This document shows positions 7,988-17,453 of a stretch of DNA of 64,000 nucleotides, piece by piece (within the stretch, counting starts at the first letter, position 1; the number at the start of each line of letters is the position of its first letter). The stretch comes from Vibrio algarum (GTDB taxonomy: Bacteria > Pseudomonadota > Gammaproteobacteria > Enterobacterales > Vibrionaceae): the NCBI RefSeq assembly GCF_028204155.1, contig NZ_JAQLOI010000001.1:2046001-2110000 (forward strand). Reading direction: 5' to 3'. Both the position numbers and the translations under genes were made by a program. The notes beneath the pieces are model-generated. The model made no database searches, was not told the DNA's origin, and saw only the letters and a list, made by a program, of their open reading frames with translations.

Positions 7988-10642
7988 ATGAGTAATTCAG
8001 ATTCCACGCCAACAACGTACAAACCGAATGTTAAAAGAGACTTTGGTATATCACCGCTTTGGATCTTACCTATTGTCACTTTAGCGTTAGCTAGTTGGTT
8101 AGTAATAAACGCTATCAATGACGCTGGCCAACGAATCCAAATCTATTTTTCTGACGCTCAAGGATTAATTGCAGGCCGTACTACTATTCAATACCAAGGC
8201 CTTGAAGTGGGTATGGTCCGTGATATCTCACTTTCTTCAAAACTTGACAACATTTATGTTGATGCTGACATCTATCCTCAGGCAACCAAACTCTTGGGTG
8301 AAAACACTCGATTTTGGTTAGTGAAACCCACTGCCAGTATCTCCGGAATTTCAGGGTTAGATGCATTAGTATCAGGCAATTATATTGCCATCCAACCTGG
8401 GGAAGAGCTCAATAAAGATGACGATCAAGAATTTCCCAAAAAGTACACCGCGTTGAATGAACGACCAGCTGATTTCCAAGCAGCTCAAGGGCTTAACATT
8501 ACACTTCGTTCACAAGATTTAGGTTCTATTTCTATTGGTTCTCAAATTGTCTACAAAAAAATTCCAATTGGTGAAGTGTATAGCTATAAACTTGATGACG
8601 AGGCCAAAAATGTATTAATAAAAGCTTATATTAAAAATGAGTTCGCCAATCTAGTTACCAATAAGAGTCGATTTTGGAATGTAAGTGGTGCCGGTGCTCA
8701 GATCGGATTTCACGGTGTTGATGTACAGTTTGAAAGTTTGAGTGCCCTATTAACAGGTGCTATTGCTGTAGACTCACCTGACGGTGGTGAACCAGTAAAT
8801 GAAAAGTCACAATTTAAGCTATACCCAGACTTAAAAACCGCTGGCCGTGGTATTCCGATAAAGATAACACTGCCCGACGAAAACAAAATCGGTGCCGGTG
8901 GTGCGCCTATCATGTACCAAGGATTAGAGATCGGCCAAATTACTGATCTATCTCTCAGTGAAGGACGTTCTAGCATTATAGCATCAGCTGCAATCCAACC
9001 GGCTTTCAGCGACACATTAAACGGTGGGACGCGTTTTTTATTAGAGGAAGCCAAAGTTTCGTTAGCTGGCGTGGAAAACTTATCCAATTTAGTCACTGGC
9101 AATTACTTAACTCTCATTCCTGGAGAAGGTGAAAGCACGCGTAATTTTACCGCCGTACGCAAAGATGATTTACTAAAAGAGAAACAGCACTCAATCGCTA
9201 TTTCATTAACTGCCGATAACTCCTTTGGCCTTGACCCTGGGACAGCGATTCTTTACAGAGGCTTTGCTGTTGGATCTATTATTGAAACTAAGTTAGTCAA
9301 CGATCAGGTTATATTTAATGCATTAATCGATAGTCAATATCGCGATTTAATCAGGTCTAAAAATCGATTTTTCGTTACTGGAAGCGCAACTGCCGAGCTA
9401 ACCGAATCAGGACTAAATGTTACCGTTCCTCCCGCGAAACAACTTCTAACCGGTTCAATTAGTTTTGTAAGTGAAGGAAGCGATACCGTTAATAGTGATT
9501 ATCGCTTATTTGCCAATCAATCCTTAGCCGAACTCGCCAGTTATAACCAATCTGGAACATTAAAATTAACTCTGTTTGCTAATGAGCTCCCCTCTATATC
9601 AAAAGGTAGCCCGTTACTTTATCGAAATTTACAGGTCGGCAAAGTAAACGACTATTCCCTAACCGATGGTGGCGTTAAGATAGCGATAGAAATTGAAAAC
9701 CGCTATAAACACTTATTAACAAAAAGCACCGTGTTTTGGAACCGATCAGGTGTAGAGGTTGATGCGAGTTTAAGCGGGGTTACTATTAAAGCATCACCGT
9801 TGATAACATTACTAAAAGGCGGTATCGCATTTGATAATTTAGTTGGTGTTGAAAACAAATTAGGTAAATACTGGCATCTTTACGACGACTTTACCCATGC
9901 TCGCCGGTTTGGAAAAACAGTTTCATTAATAACCAGCGATAAAGTCACTGTAAGTAAGGGTTCCAAAATTAAATTTCAGGGTGTAACCGTTGGAGAAGTT
10001 GAGTTATTAAGCCCTGATTTCGATAAAAAACAAACCGAAATACGAACACGAATTTACCCAGAATATGCAGAAAAAATCGCATTAAAAGGGAGTTATTTTT
10101 GGCTTGTCTCACCAGAGTTCGGAATTAATGGTGTTGAGAACCTCGATAGCCTTGTTAGTGCATACATTGCCGTCTTACCAGGCAAAGGAAGCAAAAGTAC
10201 TCAGTTTACTTTGCATTCTACGTCAGCAGAAACAACGGGTATCACTTTTACCCTGCAAAGTGAACATCGCAACTCGGTAAGTATTGGCACCCCTATTCTC
10301 TATAGAGATATGGACGTTGGTAAAGTGACTAGCATTGAACTGGGTACTTTTGCAGATCGAGTGGTCTCTACCATTGAAATAGACCCTGAATATGCCTATT
10401 TAGTTAGAGAGAATAGCGTCTTTTGGAATGTATCTGGTGTAGATATATCAATAGGCTTATCAGGTGCTCAAATTAAAGCAGGTACATTTGATAGCTTGCT
10501 AAAAGGGGGCATCGCGTTTGCAACACCAGACAGCAGCACTATTTTGTCTGCTGCGAAACCTGAACACTCTTTTATACTGCACTCAGAATCACAACCTGAG
10601 TGGCGCGAGTGGCGAACTGCAATCCCTAAACCTGAGAAATAA
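7988..10642 (+). CDS. letB: LetB (YebT) seven-MCE-domain lipid-transport tunnel
   Basis: 884 residues (E. coli 877). One N-terminal membrane helix (about 20-42, PLWILPIVTLALASWLVI) anchors a periplasmic stack of MCE domains. Seven MCE starts can be counted by their G-x-x-I-x-Y/F-x-G/K-x-x-V-G core: near IQYQGLEVG, IVYKKIPIG, IMYQGLEIG, ILYRGFAVG, LLYRNLQVG, IKFQGVTVG and ILYRDMDVG. In E. coli such rings form a hexameric tube spanning the periplasm for phospholipid movement. Immediately follows letA and precedes rsmF, the same order as in E. coli (yebS-yebT-rsmF). Confidence 0.96.
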   Translation: MSNSDSTPTTYKPNVKRDFGISPLWILPIVTLALASWLVINAINDAGQRIQIYFSDAQGLIAGRTTIQYQGLEVGMVRDISLSSKLDNIYVDADIYPQATKLLGENTRFWLVKPTASISGISGLDALVSGNYIAIQPGEELNKDDDQEFPKKYTALNERPADFQAAQGLNITLRSQDLGSISIGSQIVYKKIPIGEVYSYKLDDEAKNVLIKAYIKNEFANLVTNKSRFWNVSGAGAQIGFHGVDVQFESLSALLTGAIAVDSPDGGEPVNEKSQFKLYPDLKTAGRGIPIKITLPDENKIGAGGAPIMYQGLEIGQITDLSLSEGRSSIIASAAIQPAFSDTLNGGTRFLLEEAKVSLAGVENLSNLVTGNYLTLIPGEGESTRNFTAVRKDDLLKEKQHSIAISLTADNSFGLDPGTAILYRGFAVGSIIETKLVNDQVIFNALIDSQYRDLIRSKNRFFVTGSATAELTESGLNVTVPPAKQLLTGSISFVSEGSDTVNSDYRLFANQSLAELASYNQSGTLKLTLFANELPSISKGSPLLYRNLQVGKVNDYSLTDGGVKIAIEIENRYKHLLTKSTVFWNRSGVEVDASLSGVTIKASPLITLLKGGIAFDNLVGVENKLGKYWHLYDDFTHARRFGKTVSLITSDKVTVSKGSKIKFQGVTVGEVELLSPDFDKKQTEIRTRIYPEYAEKIALKGSYFWLVSPEFGINGVENLDSLVSAYIAVLPGKGSKSTQFTLHSTSAETTGITFTLQSEHRNSVSIGTPILYRDMDVGKVTSIELGTFADRVVSTIEIDPEYAYLVRENSVFWNVSGVDISIGLSGAQIKAGTFDSLLKGGIAFATPDSSTILSAAKPEHSFILHSESQPEWREWRTAIPKPEK

Positions 10643-10799
10643 CGGTTCTTTCAGAGCAGATTAATTACACGTTCACTCTAATGTGAACCTAGCAACAATC
10701 GATCAACTTAAAAAGCAGCTATTTCGGTTGCTTTTTATTTTGATATACAGAAAACTTTGGTTAGAATTGACCCCCTTTTTTCTAAACCGAGTATTGTCC

Positions 10800-12227
10800 G
10801 TGCACGCCAATGTCAAACTGCCCAAAGAGTTTTTAACTCAAATCGAATCTATCATGCCTTCGCACCTTAATATGGACGATTTTGTTGCAGCGTGTAAACG
10901 GCCTTTACGTAGAAGCATACGCGTAAATACGCTAAAAATTTCTGTCGATGCATTTTTGTCACGTGCCGAGAGTAAAGGATGGAAACTTATACCCGTACCT
11001 TGGTGTGAAACGGGTTTTTGGATAGAAAGGGAAGAAACGGACAAAATGCCACTTGGCAATACCTCTGAGCATATGTCTGGGCTTTTTTATATACAAGAAG
11101 CCAGTTCAATGATGCCAGTCACCGCATTACTAAAAGATCAACAGAGCCCCTTAGCCACAGTGTTAGATGTTGCTGCTGCGCCCGGTTCTAAAACAACGCA
11201 GATAGCGGCTTCTATGTGCAACGATGGTGCTTTAGTTGCAAATGAATTCTCAGCCAGCCGCATAAAAGGTTTGTACTCAAACATACAACGTTGTGGCGTA
11301 AGAAACGTTGCTCTAACAAACTTTGACGGTCGTGTTTTTGGTGGGTGGTTACCCGAACAATTTGATGCTATTTTGTTAGATGCTCCCTGCTCCGGTGAAG
11401 GCACAATTCGTAAAGATGCCGATGCGATGAACAATTGGAGTATGGCATCAGTAAATGAAATTGCCGTTACTCAAAAAGATCTAATAGAAAGTGCTTTTCA
11501 TGCACTTAAACCCGGCGGCGTTCTTGTTTATTCTACCTGCACACTTAACCTAGAAGAAAATCAGCAAGTCTGCCACCACCTACTTGAAGCCTTCCCAGGG
11601 AAAATCGCATTTGAGCCACTGAATGATTTGTTTCCTAATGCAGATAAAGCCATCACAGAAGACGGCTTCTTACATATTTACCCACAAATATTTGATAGCG
11701 AAGGTTTTTTTGTTGCGAGATTGCGCAAGCTAGGGTCTGTTGATGCCCCTGTCGTTAAAAAACGCTTGGGTAAGTTTCCATTTACTAAAGCGAACAAAAA
11801 GACAAGTGACAGCGTCACTGATTCATTAAAAAATACGCTTCAAATTACGCTGCCTACTAGTGGACAAATTTGGACTCGTGACAAAGAAGTATGGTTTTTC
11901 CCAATCGCATTGGAACCAATGATAGGAAAATTACGCTTTGACCGCATGGGGATAAAACTAGCAGAAGCACACAAAAAAGGGTATCGCTGGCAGCATGAAG
12001 CCGTTATGGCTTTAGCAACAGGGAGTGAGTCCATAACCGTGTCTCTCTCCATCGAAGAGGCGAGAGAATGGTATATGGGTAGAGATATCCGCCCTAACAA
12101 CATAAGTGGTTCAGGTGAAGTCATTGTTAAGTATAACGGTGATGTTATCGGTCTAGGTAAATGGGTAGGAAATAGAATTAAAAATGGTTTACCAAGAGAG
12201 TTAGTTCGAGATGGTAACCTGTTTTAA
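10800..12227 (+). CDS. rsmF: 16S rRNA m5C1407 methyltransferase RsmF
   Basis: SAM-dependent RNA methyltransferase of the RsmB/RsmF (NOL1/NOP2/Sun) family that methylates C1407 of 16S rRNA. The frame is open from 10683, but I chose GTG at 10800: Vibrio and E. coli RsmF begin close to the HANVKLPKEFLTQ segment, giving 475 residues (E. coli 479), and the upstream 39 codons look like read-through of leader sequence. SAM motif LDVAAAPGSKTTQ, the first conserved cysteine in LDAPCSGEGT and the catalytic cysteine in YSTCTLN are all present. The C-terminal region carries the PUA-like RNA-binding part. Ends in a strong terminator. Confidence 0.95.
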   Translation: MHANVKLPKEFLTQIESIMPSHLNMDDFVAACKRPLRRSIRVNTLKISVDAFLSRAESKGWKLIPVPWCETGFWIEREETDKMPLGNTSEHMSGLFYIQEASSMMPVTALLKDQQSPLATVLDVAAAPGSKTTQIAASMCNDGALVANEFSASRIKGLYSNIQRCGVRNVALTNFDGRVFGGWLPEQFDAILLDAPCSGEGTIRKDADAMNNWSMASVNEIAVTQKDLIESAFHALKPGGVLVYSTCTLNLEENQQVCHHLLEAFPGKIAFEPLNDLFPNADKAITEDGFLHIYPQIFDSEGFFVARLRKLGSVDAPVVKKRLGKFPFTKANKKTSDSVTDSLKNTLQITLPTSGQIWTRDKEVWFFPIALEPMIGKLRFDRMGIKLAEAHKKGYRWQHEAVMALATGSESITVSLSIEEAREWYMGRDIRPNNISGSGEVIVKYNGDVIGLGKWVGNRIKNGLPRELVRDGNLF

Positions 12228-12239
12228 ATAACACAACAT

Positions 12240-12265
12240 AAAAAAGCCCAGTATTGGGCTTTTTT
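12240..12265. terminator. Bidirectional terminator between rsmF and cvfB
   Basis: AGCCCA/TGGGCT stem with a GTAT loop, extended by A6 on the left and T6 on the right. It lies between two convergent genes. Confidence 0.85.
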
Positions 12266-12309
12266 ATTTGGGTCTGTAATAACCTTTATCTTAAGATCCT
12301 TAATTCACG

Positions 12310-13148
12310 TTACTCGTCAACTAAGCGAATTCCCTCTTTCTCGATAACAATTATACCCTTCTTGTATAGGACACCGATGCTCTTCTTAAATGTGCCTTTA
12401 CTCGTACGAAAAACAGAGAAAATAGCATCAGGCGTTGATTTATCGTTTAGAGGCAGGAATCCCTCTTTCTTTTTTAACAAATCGACTATTTTTTCGCTCA
12501 TGTCGTCCATCTTGGCGACGCCGATTTTTTGCAGCGATAAATCAATTTTCCCGTCATCTCTGACGTTCTTAATAAAGCCTTTAACGCGTTTACCAATAAA
12601 CAGCTTACCAAACACTTCAGAAGGAAAAATCATTCCCCAGTGCGCACCATTGATAATAGCCTTAAAACCTAAATCACTGCGTTCAGCAATAATAAGTTCT
12701 ACCTGCTGATTGCGCGTATAGTTCGCTGGTGTTTGATCTAAGATTTTATTAAATTTTGTAGTACCGACGATACGGCCAGAGGCTTTGTCAGTATATACAT
12801 AAACAAGGATTTTTTGACCTTCATTAAATCGAGCACGTTGCTCACTAAATGGGATCAAAAGATCTTTTTCTCTATGCCCCAGTCGACAAATGCACCGGTA
12901 TTATTAACACCAACAACCGGCATTAGGCCAAACTCTCCTACTTGTGCTATTGGCGTTTCTCTTGTCGCAGTGAGTTGCCTTTCTGAATCAAAGAACAAAA
13001 ACACTTCGACACGTTGGCCAATTTGGAGCCCCTCTGGTGCTTGACGTTTTGGCAGCATGACTGTGCCATAATCATCTGCATCAAGAAATAGACCGAAATC
13101 TTCTATTTTTACTACTTCTAGCTCGTTTACTTGACCAACTTTAATCAT
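12310..13148 (-). CDS. cvfB: CvfB-like S1 RNA-binding protein (one frameshift as read)
   Basis: CvfB/YitL family: three S1-like OB folds plus a C-terminal winged helix, RNA-binding, role in gene expression. As read, the 5' frame ends GIEKKIF-stop and the second half continues in another frame from DLLIPFSEQ. Restoring one base in the T5 run at 12865-12869 (A5 on the coding strand) gives EKKDLLIPFSEQ and a single 279-residue protein of normal family length. The start ATG at 13148 is preceded by GGGAA, and the family begins MIKVGQVNELEV. The longer upstream frame (to 13226) lacks support. The winged helix is seen as GTFKKSIGVLYKKGII near the C-terminus. Confidence 0.88.
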
Positions 13149-13215
13149 GAATCTGTTCCCGTACTTAATGAGCCGGGGATTATACGCTATCTGACTATCT
13201 GATGTTATTAATTTC

Positions 13216-13692
13216 TTAGCCAACAACCTTTATGGATAATGTAAGATTAAAATTCGCCATTGGCTCATTACCCATTTTAGACGGACAAGTGGCAACAATT
13301 TTTACCGCTTTGTTGATACGTTCTCCCGTACTAATTGCCTCATCTAACATGTCGTCTATTAGTTTTCCATCTTCACAGGTAAATATAACGTCAGATTCAG
13401 GTCGCTTCAAAAACTGCCCATCAACCTCTTTAAAAGCGAGCGAAATTTTTCGTCCACATTCCTGAGCTTTACTCATTGCCAAGAAGCCACCAGCCACATC
13501 CGCACCTACAGCTAATACACCAAAATACATGCTATTTAAGTGATTCTTAGTTTTTCGTCTTAGGGGGATTTTAACAATGACTTTTTCACTGTCCATTTCT
13601 AGTATTTTCGGTCTGCATATCCAAATAAGTGGAACTTTGGTGAAGGCGAATATATTGAGATAGAGATTTGCTTTCGCTAGAGGAGATAACAT
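13216..13692 (-). CDS. DUF4442 hotdog-fold (PaaI-like) protein
   Basis: 158 residues. The pattern NHLNSMYFGVLAVGADVAGGFLAM matches the helix and active-site region of hotdog thioesterases of the DUF4442 group, preceded by a strand-rich segment (VIVKIPLRRKTKN) and followed by ISLAFKEVDGQFLKRPE. No biochemical role is established for the Vibrio members that I know of; an acyl-CoA or acyl-carrier thioesterase function is only inferred from fold. It lies on the same strand as cvfB, with the cvfB start 68 nt downstream, so it may be co-transcribed. The ribosome site is weak. Confidence 0.85.
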   Translation of the reverse strand: MLSPLAKANLYLNIFAFTKVPLIWICRPKILEMDSEKVIVKIPLRRKTKNHLNSMYFGVLAVGADVAGGFLAMSKAQECGRKISLAFKEVDGQFLKRPESDVIFTCEDGKLIDDMLDEAISTGERINKAVKIVATCPSKMGNEPMANFNLTLSIKVVG

Positions 13693-13742
13693 AAAGGCGC
13701 CGTTTTTATTAACTGATTGGACCAGTTAAGCGGGCGCCCTTT
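13693..13742 (-). terminator. Extended hairpin after the PEP-synthase-like gene
   Basis: An inner stem TTAACTG/CAGTTAA and an outer stem GGCGCC/GGCGCC stack into one long hairpin with A/T ends. It lies just 3' of the minus-strand gene ending at 13787 and upstream of the DUF4442 start. Confidence 0.6.
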
Positions 13743-13786
13743 GAAATGTCAAATAAATGTTAACGAAATGATAAGTGTATTTGATA

Positions 13787-14668
13787 TTAGCCGGTTATTG
13801 CCACTTTCATATTCTTGAGATCAAGTAACGTTTCTTGCAAGATAGGCGCTGACGCCAGTGCAGGACAGAGTATTAAATAAGGCTTTTTAGCTTTGTTGAC
13901 TAGCTTAACCATTTGAACAATCAATGAAGAGACCGCTTCACTTTGAATATCAAAGCTCTGTTGTAACGCTTCATTATTATTGTCAATGCCAAGTGTAAAT
14001 TGAGCGAGGTTCTCAACGTTTATTACTACACCATCAAAATAATGAAGCAACTTTTCTGCCAGTAAAATAGAAGAAGGGACATCACAAGAATAGAGTAAAC
14101 GGAATCCATTTAGACCACGTGGAAGCCCCTGCTCTGCTAGCTTATCTATAATAGTTGCAGCATCACTTAATGCTCTTACAAACGGAACAACAAGCTCAAT
14201 GTTTAGTCCTTCTGAACGCAATTGTTTCACGACTTCGCATTCTAAGGCAAAAGACGAACTGTATAAGTTGGAGGCATAACGACCCACACCACGAAGCCCC
14301 ATTTTAGGGTTAACTTCATTATCTTCACATTGGCCACCCAACAAAGCACCAAACGCGTAGCTATCTATGTTGCTTAAACAGATACGGATTGTTTTATGGC
14401 TAGGTGTAATCGATGCTTTGATTGCAGAACATAGTGTAGACACAAAGTGTTCTTTCACTGTTTGGCCATTAAGTATCGCTTGTAAGGTTGCCTTGTCTGT
14501 TTCGGACAACAATGCTTCATCAATTGAAGGATGATAAAAAACCTTTTCCATGATGAGATCAGCTAATGACACATATAACTGATCAGATTCAACTTGATCG
14601 GTATAAGAAGGAAGCGCATTTACAACTTCAATTTCTGGAAGAATCACACCTTGAGTTGCGTTACTCAT
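13787..14668 (-). CDS. Stand-alone PEP-synthase C-terminal (PEP-binding TIM barrel) homologue
   Basis: 293 residues resembling only the last third of phosphoenolpyruvate synthase PpsA. Clear matches are NEVNPKMGLRGVGRY (PpsA NEENPMLGFRGASRY), the FALECEVVKQLR helix, VPFVRAL, and CDVPSSILLAEKLLHYFDG (PpsA CEIPSNALLAEQFLEYFDG). The ATP-grasp and phosphohistidine domains are absent, so it cannot make PEP from ATP and pyruvate by itself. Some metal-site positions differ: E to D in the CEIPS motif, and IGSNDMTQ is replaced by INVENLAQ. The C-terminal Cys region is retained in altered form (LILCPALAS). It is divergent from a DAHP synthase, itself a PEP-using enzyme, so a PEP- or pyruvate-sensing role is possible but unproven. 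Confidence 0.8.
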   Translation of the reverse strand: MSNATQGVILPEIEVVNALPSYTDQVESDQLYVSLADLIMEKVFYHPSIDEALLSETDKATLQAILNGQTVKEHFVSTLCSAIKASITPSHKTIRICLSNIDSYAFGALLGGQCEDNEVNPKMGLRGVGRYASNLYSSSFALECEVVKQLRSEGLNIELVVPFVRALSDAATIIDKLAEQGLPRGLNGFRLLYSCDVPSSILLAEKLLHYFDGVVINVENLAQFTLGIDNNNEALQQSFDIQSEAVSSLIVQMVKLVNKAKKPYLILCPALASAPILQETLLDLKNMKVAITG

Positions 14669-14876
14669 TACTACTCCGTTAGATATTCAATTACTTTGCT
14701 AACGAAAATACAAGCCAACTACGCTTAACTCAAGAAAAAAGTGAGGATAGTTCTAATTAAAATGAATAAATATGACTTTTTCACGACGTTTTTAGTTTAA
14801 GCCTCATATTGACGGTTTATTCCTTCCATCATTTCCGTTATCTTTAGCGCTTCGCAATTACAAAACTGCCTCTAAA

Positions 14877-15938
14877 ATGCTACTTAAAACAGATGAATTA
14901 AGAACCCAAGCCCTTGGGCCTATGCCCACACCTGCTGAACTTGTAAATTCACATCCTCTAACTGAAGATGTCGCAAAGAGAATTGCCCAATCTCGTAGAC
15001 AAATAGAAAATATTTTAACTGGGGAAGATAATCGCCTTTTGGTAATTGTTGGCCCTTGCTCAGTACACGATACCGACGCTGCTATCGACTATGCCAATCG
15101 CCTAAGCTGTATCCAAGAAAAGTATAAAGACCACCTATTTATTGTTATGCGCACCTATTTTGAAAAGCCACGTACTATCGTCGGCTGGAAGGGATTAATA
15201 ACAGACCCTAATCTTGATGGCTCATATGCGTTAGAAGCTGGTTTAGAAAAGGCCCGTAAACTGCTACTCGATATCAATAAGCTTGGCCTCGCTACGGCAA
15301 CAGAGTTTTTAGACATGATCACCGGCCAATATATTGCCGACCTAATCACTTGGGGAGCCATCGGCGCGCGTACCACTGAATCTCAAATTCATAGAGAAAT
15401 GGCTTCTGCACTTTCCTGCCCTGTTGGCTTTAAAAACGGTACAAATGGAAATGTTAGAATAGCAATCGATGCCATACGAGCAGCCAAAGCGCAGCACTAC
15501 TTTTACTCACCCGATAAGAATGGCCGCATGACGGTTTATCGCACCAGTGGTAACCCATTCGGGCATGTCATTCTTAGAGGCGGTGATAATGGGCCGAACT
15601 TTGATCACGCTTCTGTTGAAGATGCTTGCAGTAAACTGGGTGAAGTTGGCTTACCGGAAAGGCTCGTCGTCGATTTTAGCCACGCTAACTGTCAAAAACA
15701 GCATCGAAAACAACTCGAAGTCGCGGAAGATATATGCCAGCAAATACGTGCTGGTAGTACTTATATTGCCGGTATTATGGCAGAAAGTTTTATTGAAGAA
15801 GGCAATCAACCGATGACCGATCTCAGTAACTTAACTTATGGTAAATCTATCACCGATCCATGTTTAGGTTGGGAAGATACCGAAAAAATGTTAGATATGC
15901 TTTCATTAGCAATTCAAGATAGAAATTTAGGAGAATAA
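14877..15938 (+). CDS. aroH: 3-deoxy-7-phosphoheptulonate (DAHP) synthase, AroH-type
   Basis: 353 residues; condenses PEP and erythrose-4-phosphate in the first step of aromatic amino-acid synthesis. Class I AroFGH family motifs include VIVGPCSVHD, MRTYFEKPRT, WGAIGARTTESQ, GFKNGTNG and DFSHANCQKQH. Among the three E. coli isozymes it is closest to AroH: N-terminal TDELRT, MPTPAEL and TATEFLDM(I/V)TGQ, as against AroG-type LPPVALL and AAGEFLDM. This suggests tryptophan feedback, though isozyme naming across genera is uncertain. I see no convincing TrpR operator upstream. yajQ starts 3 nt after the stop, so the two are co-transcribed. Confidence 0.92.
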   Translation: MLLKTDELRTQALGPMPTPAELVNSHPLTEDVAKRIAQSRRQIENILTGEDNRLLVIVGPCSVHDTDAAIDYANRLSCIQEKYKDHLFIVMRTYFEKPRTIVGWKGLITDPNLDGSYALEAGLEKARKLLLDINKLGLATATEFLDMITGQYIADLITWGAIGARTTESQIHREMASALSCPVGFKNGTNGNVRIAIDAIRAAKAQHYFYSPDKNGRMTVYRTSGNPFGHVILRGGDNGPNFDHASVEDACSKLGEVGLPERLVVDFSHANCQKQHRKQLEVAEDICQQIRAGSTYIAGIMAESFIEEGNQPMTDLSNLTYGKSITDPCLGWEDTEKMLDMLSLAIQDRNLGE

Positions 15939-15941
15939 TTG

Positions 15942-16424
15942 ATGCCTTCGTTCGATATTATTTCTGAGGTAGATACGGTAGAACTTCGTAACTCTGTAGA
16001 CAATGCTAATCGCGAGCTTTCTACACGTTTTGACTTTCGAAACGTAGAAGCAAGTTTCGAGATTAAAGATGACGTAGTAAAACTAACCGCTCAAGATGAT
16101 TTCCAACTTCGTCAAATGATGGATATTTTACGCAGTAATCTTGCAAAAAGAGGTGTTGACGCCGCCTCAATGGAAACAAATACTGCCGTTCATTCAGGCA
16201 GAAATTGGTATCAAGACGTTCAATTCAAGCAAGGCATTGAGACCTTAGTTGCCAAAAAGGTCGTTAAAGCGATTAAAGATGCAAAACTGAAGGTCCAAGC
16301 TTCAATTCAAGGTGACAAGGTTCGTGTGACTGGCAAAAAGCGAGATGACTTACAAAGTACAATGGCATTGATGAGAGAATCAGAATTGGGTCAACCTTTC
16401 CAATTTGATAATTTCAGAGACTAA
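15942..16424 (+). CDS. yajQ: YajQ family nucleotide-binding protein
   Basis: 160 residues. Two ferredoxin-like domains, beginning MPSFDIISEVDTVELRN, with the family stretch TRFDFRNVEASFEI and the C-terminal GKKRDDLQ(S)TMALMRE helix. Homologues bind nucleotides and some bind cyclic di-GMP, acting with LysR-type regulators; whether this one does is not visible from sequence. I use ATG at 15942, placed after TTAGGAG; an overlapping TTG three bases earlier is less likely. Follows the DAHP synthase directly. Confidence 0.94.
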   Translation: MPSFDIISEVDTVELRNSVDNANRELSTRFDFRNVEASFEIKDDVVKLTAQDDFQLRQMMDILRSNLAKRGVDAASMETNTAVHSGRNWYQDVQFKQGIETLVAKKVVKAIKDAKLKVQASIQGDKVRVTGKKRDDLQSTMALMRESELGQPFQFDNFRD

Positions 16425-16445
16425 TTAGCCTCTTTCGCAGTCAAT

Positions 16446-16489
16446 AAATAAGGTCTTAGTCATTAATCTTGCTAAGACCTTATTTTTTA
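16446..16489 (+). terminator. Terminator of aroH-yajQ
   Basis: AATAAGGTCTTAG pairs with CTAAGACCTTATT around a 12-nt loop, followed by a T-rich run. It lies between convergent yajQ and the siroheme synthase gene and could serve both. Confidence 0.8.
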
Positions 16490-16508
16490 TTAACCGTTCT
16501 GACATTGC

Positions 16509-17453
16509 TTATCCAACAATTCTTAATATCCTGTCTGATAAAACTAACCCTTTCAACTCTTGATCCGATTCAATAGCATCCTTTGGTATAAATATGCAAA
16601 TATTAGGCGGCATGCTATCAGCGTCAAGGTTTAATATTGCTGTTAAGTGCGCAACGTCTCTGTAGACGATTCTTTCTGCGTCCCTGCGACAAAGGTCAAC
16701 AAAATCAAAAGGACAATCCTGAGGATAAATAACCCACTCAGCTTGTTGCATCATACGGAGTGTTTTGATCGAAATATTTTCGACATCGTTGTTAAACTCC
16801 ATCCAAATACGTGACGCGGTCACCTTTGCATCAACTGACAAGCACGATTGATACTCTACTTCTAATTTTTCTTTGTTATCAGATAGTTCTACATTTGGCC
16901 TTGCAAAAAATCGCTCCCAGAAACGACGTCTATCATCAACAGAATGATAAATAGATTTTATATGATCTCTTTTTTCACCTGTAAATTCAGCCAATAGACC
17001 TGTGTTTTGCGCAAGTACTCTTTCTATCTTCTCTCGAATATTTCTGACCAGAACAGGTGACGCACCACCACTAGAAATCGCTATCTGCACTTTCCCTCTA
17101 TTAATCATTGAAGGCGTAATAAAATCGCAATAGGGTTTATCATCGACCACGTTGACTAAAATGTTGCGTTTTTTTGCATCGTTATGCACCTGATGGTTCA
17201 AATTGGCATCACTTGTTGTCGCCCACACTTGTACTGGATTTTTAATGTAATCGTCTCGATAATGAGACTCTATCCATTTAAGTTGGTTACTTTCAGCACA
17301 TTGCTTGAGATAATTGCTGAGAACTGGCGACACCACGGTTACGCTTGCATTAGCACGTAACAATGCATCTACTTTGCGGCTTGCAACTTCACCGCCCCCA
17401 ACGACAAGCACTGGTTTATTGGTTAAATCCAAAAAAAGTGGAAAATACTGCAT
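16509..17453 (-). CDS. Siroheme synthase: precorrin-2 dehydrogenase/ferrochelatase with decayed methylase remnant
   Basis: 314 residues. The first about 215 match the CysG N-terminal (Met8-like) module that oxidises precorrin-2 and inserts iron: NAD-binding VLVVGGGEVASRK, the catalytic Asp in NVVDDKPYCDF, and the Ser in ISSGGASPVL. After that, about 100 residues resemble a shrunken, altered uroporphyrinogen methyltransferase (SUMT) domain (SIKTLRMMQQAEWVIYP, DLCRRDAERIVYRD). The SAM-binding GxGPGD-type loop and most of that domain are missing. So this protein can complete siroheme for sulfite reductase only with a separate SUMT supplied elsewhere. The order next to an aap transporter is seen in other vibrios as I recall. 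Confidence 0.88.
   Translation of the reverse strand: MQYFPLFLDLTNKPVLVVGGGEVASRKVDALLRANASVTVVSPVLSNYLKQCAESNQLKWIESHYRDDYIKNPVQVWATTSDANLNHQVHNDAKKRNILVNVVDDKPYCDFITPSMINRGKVQIAISSGGASPVLVRNIREKIERVLAQNTGLLAEFTGEKRDHIKSIYHSVDDRRRFWERFFARPNVELSDNKEKLEVEYQSCLSVDAKVTASRIWMEFNNDVENISIKTLRMMQQAEWVIYPQDCPFDFVDLCRRDAERIVYRDVAHLTAILNLDADSMPPNICIFIPKDAIESDQELKGLVLSDRILRIVG

Noticed and set aside
10683..10799. N-terminal extension of RsmF
   Set aside because: The family starts at the HANV segment, and no ribosome site precedes the upstream GTG.
12254..12709. 151-codon plus-strand frame opposite cvfB
   Set aside because: Shadow of cvfB; it begins inside the rsmF terminator.
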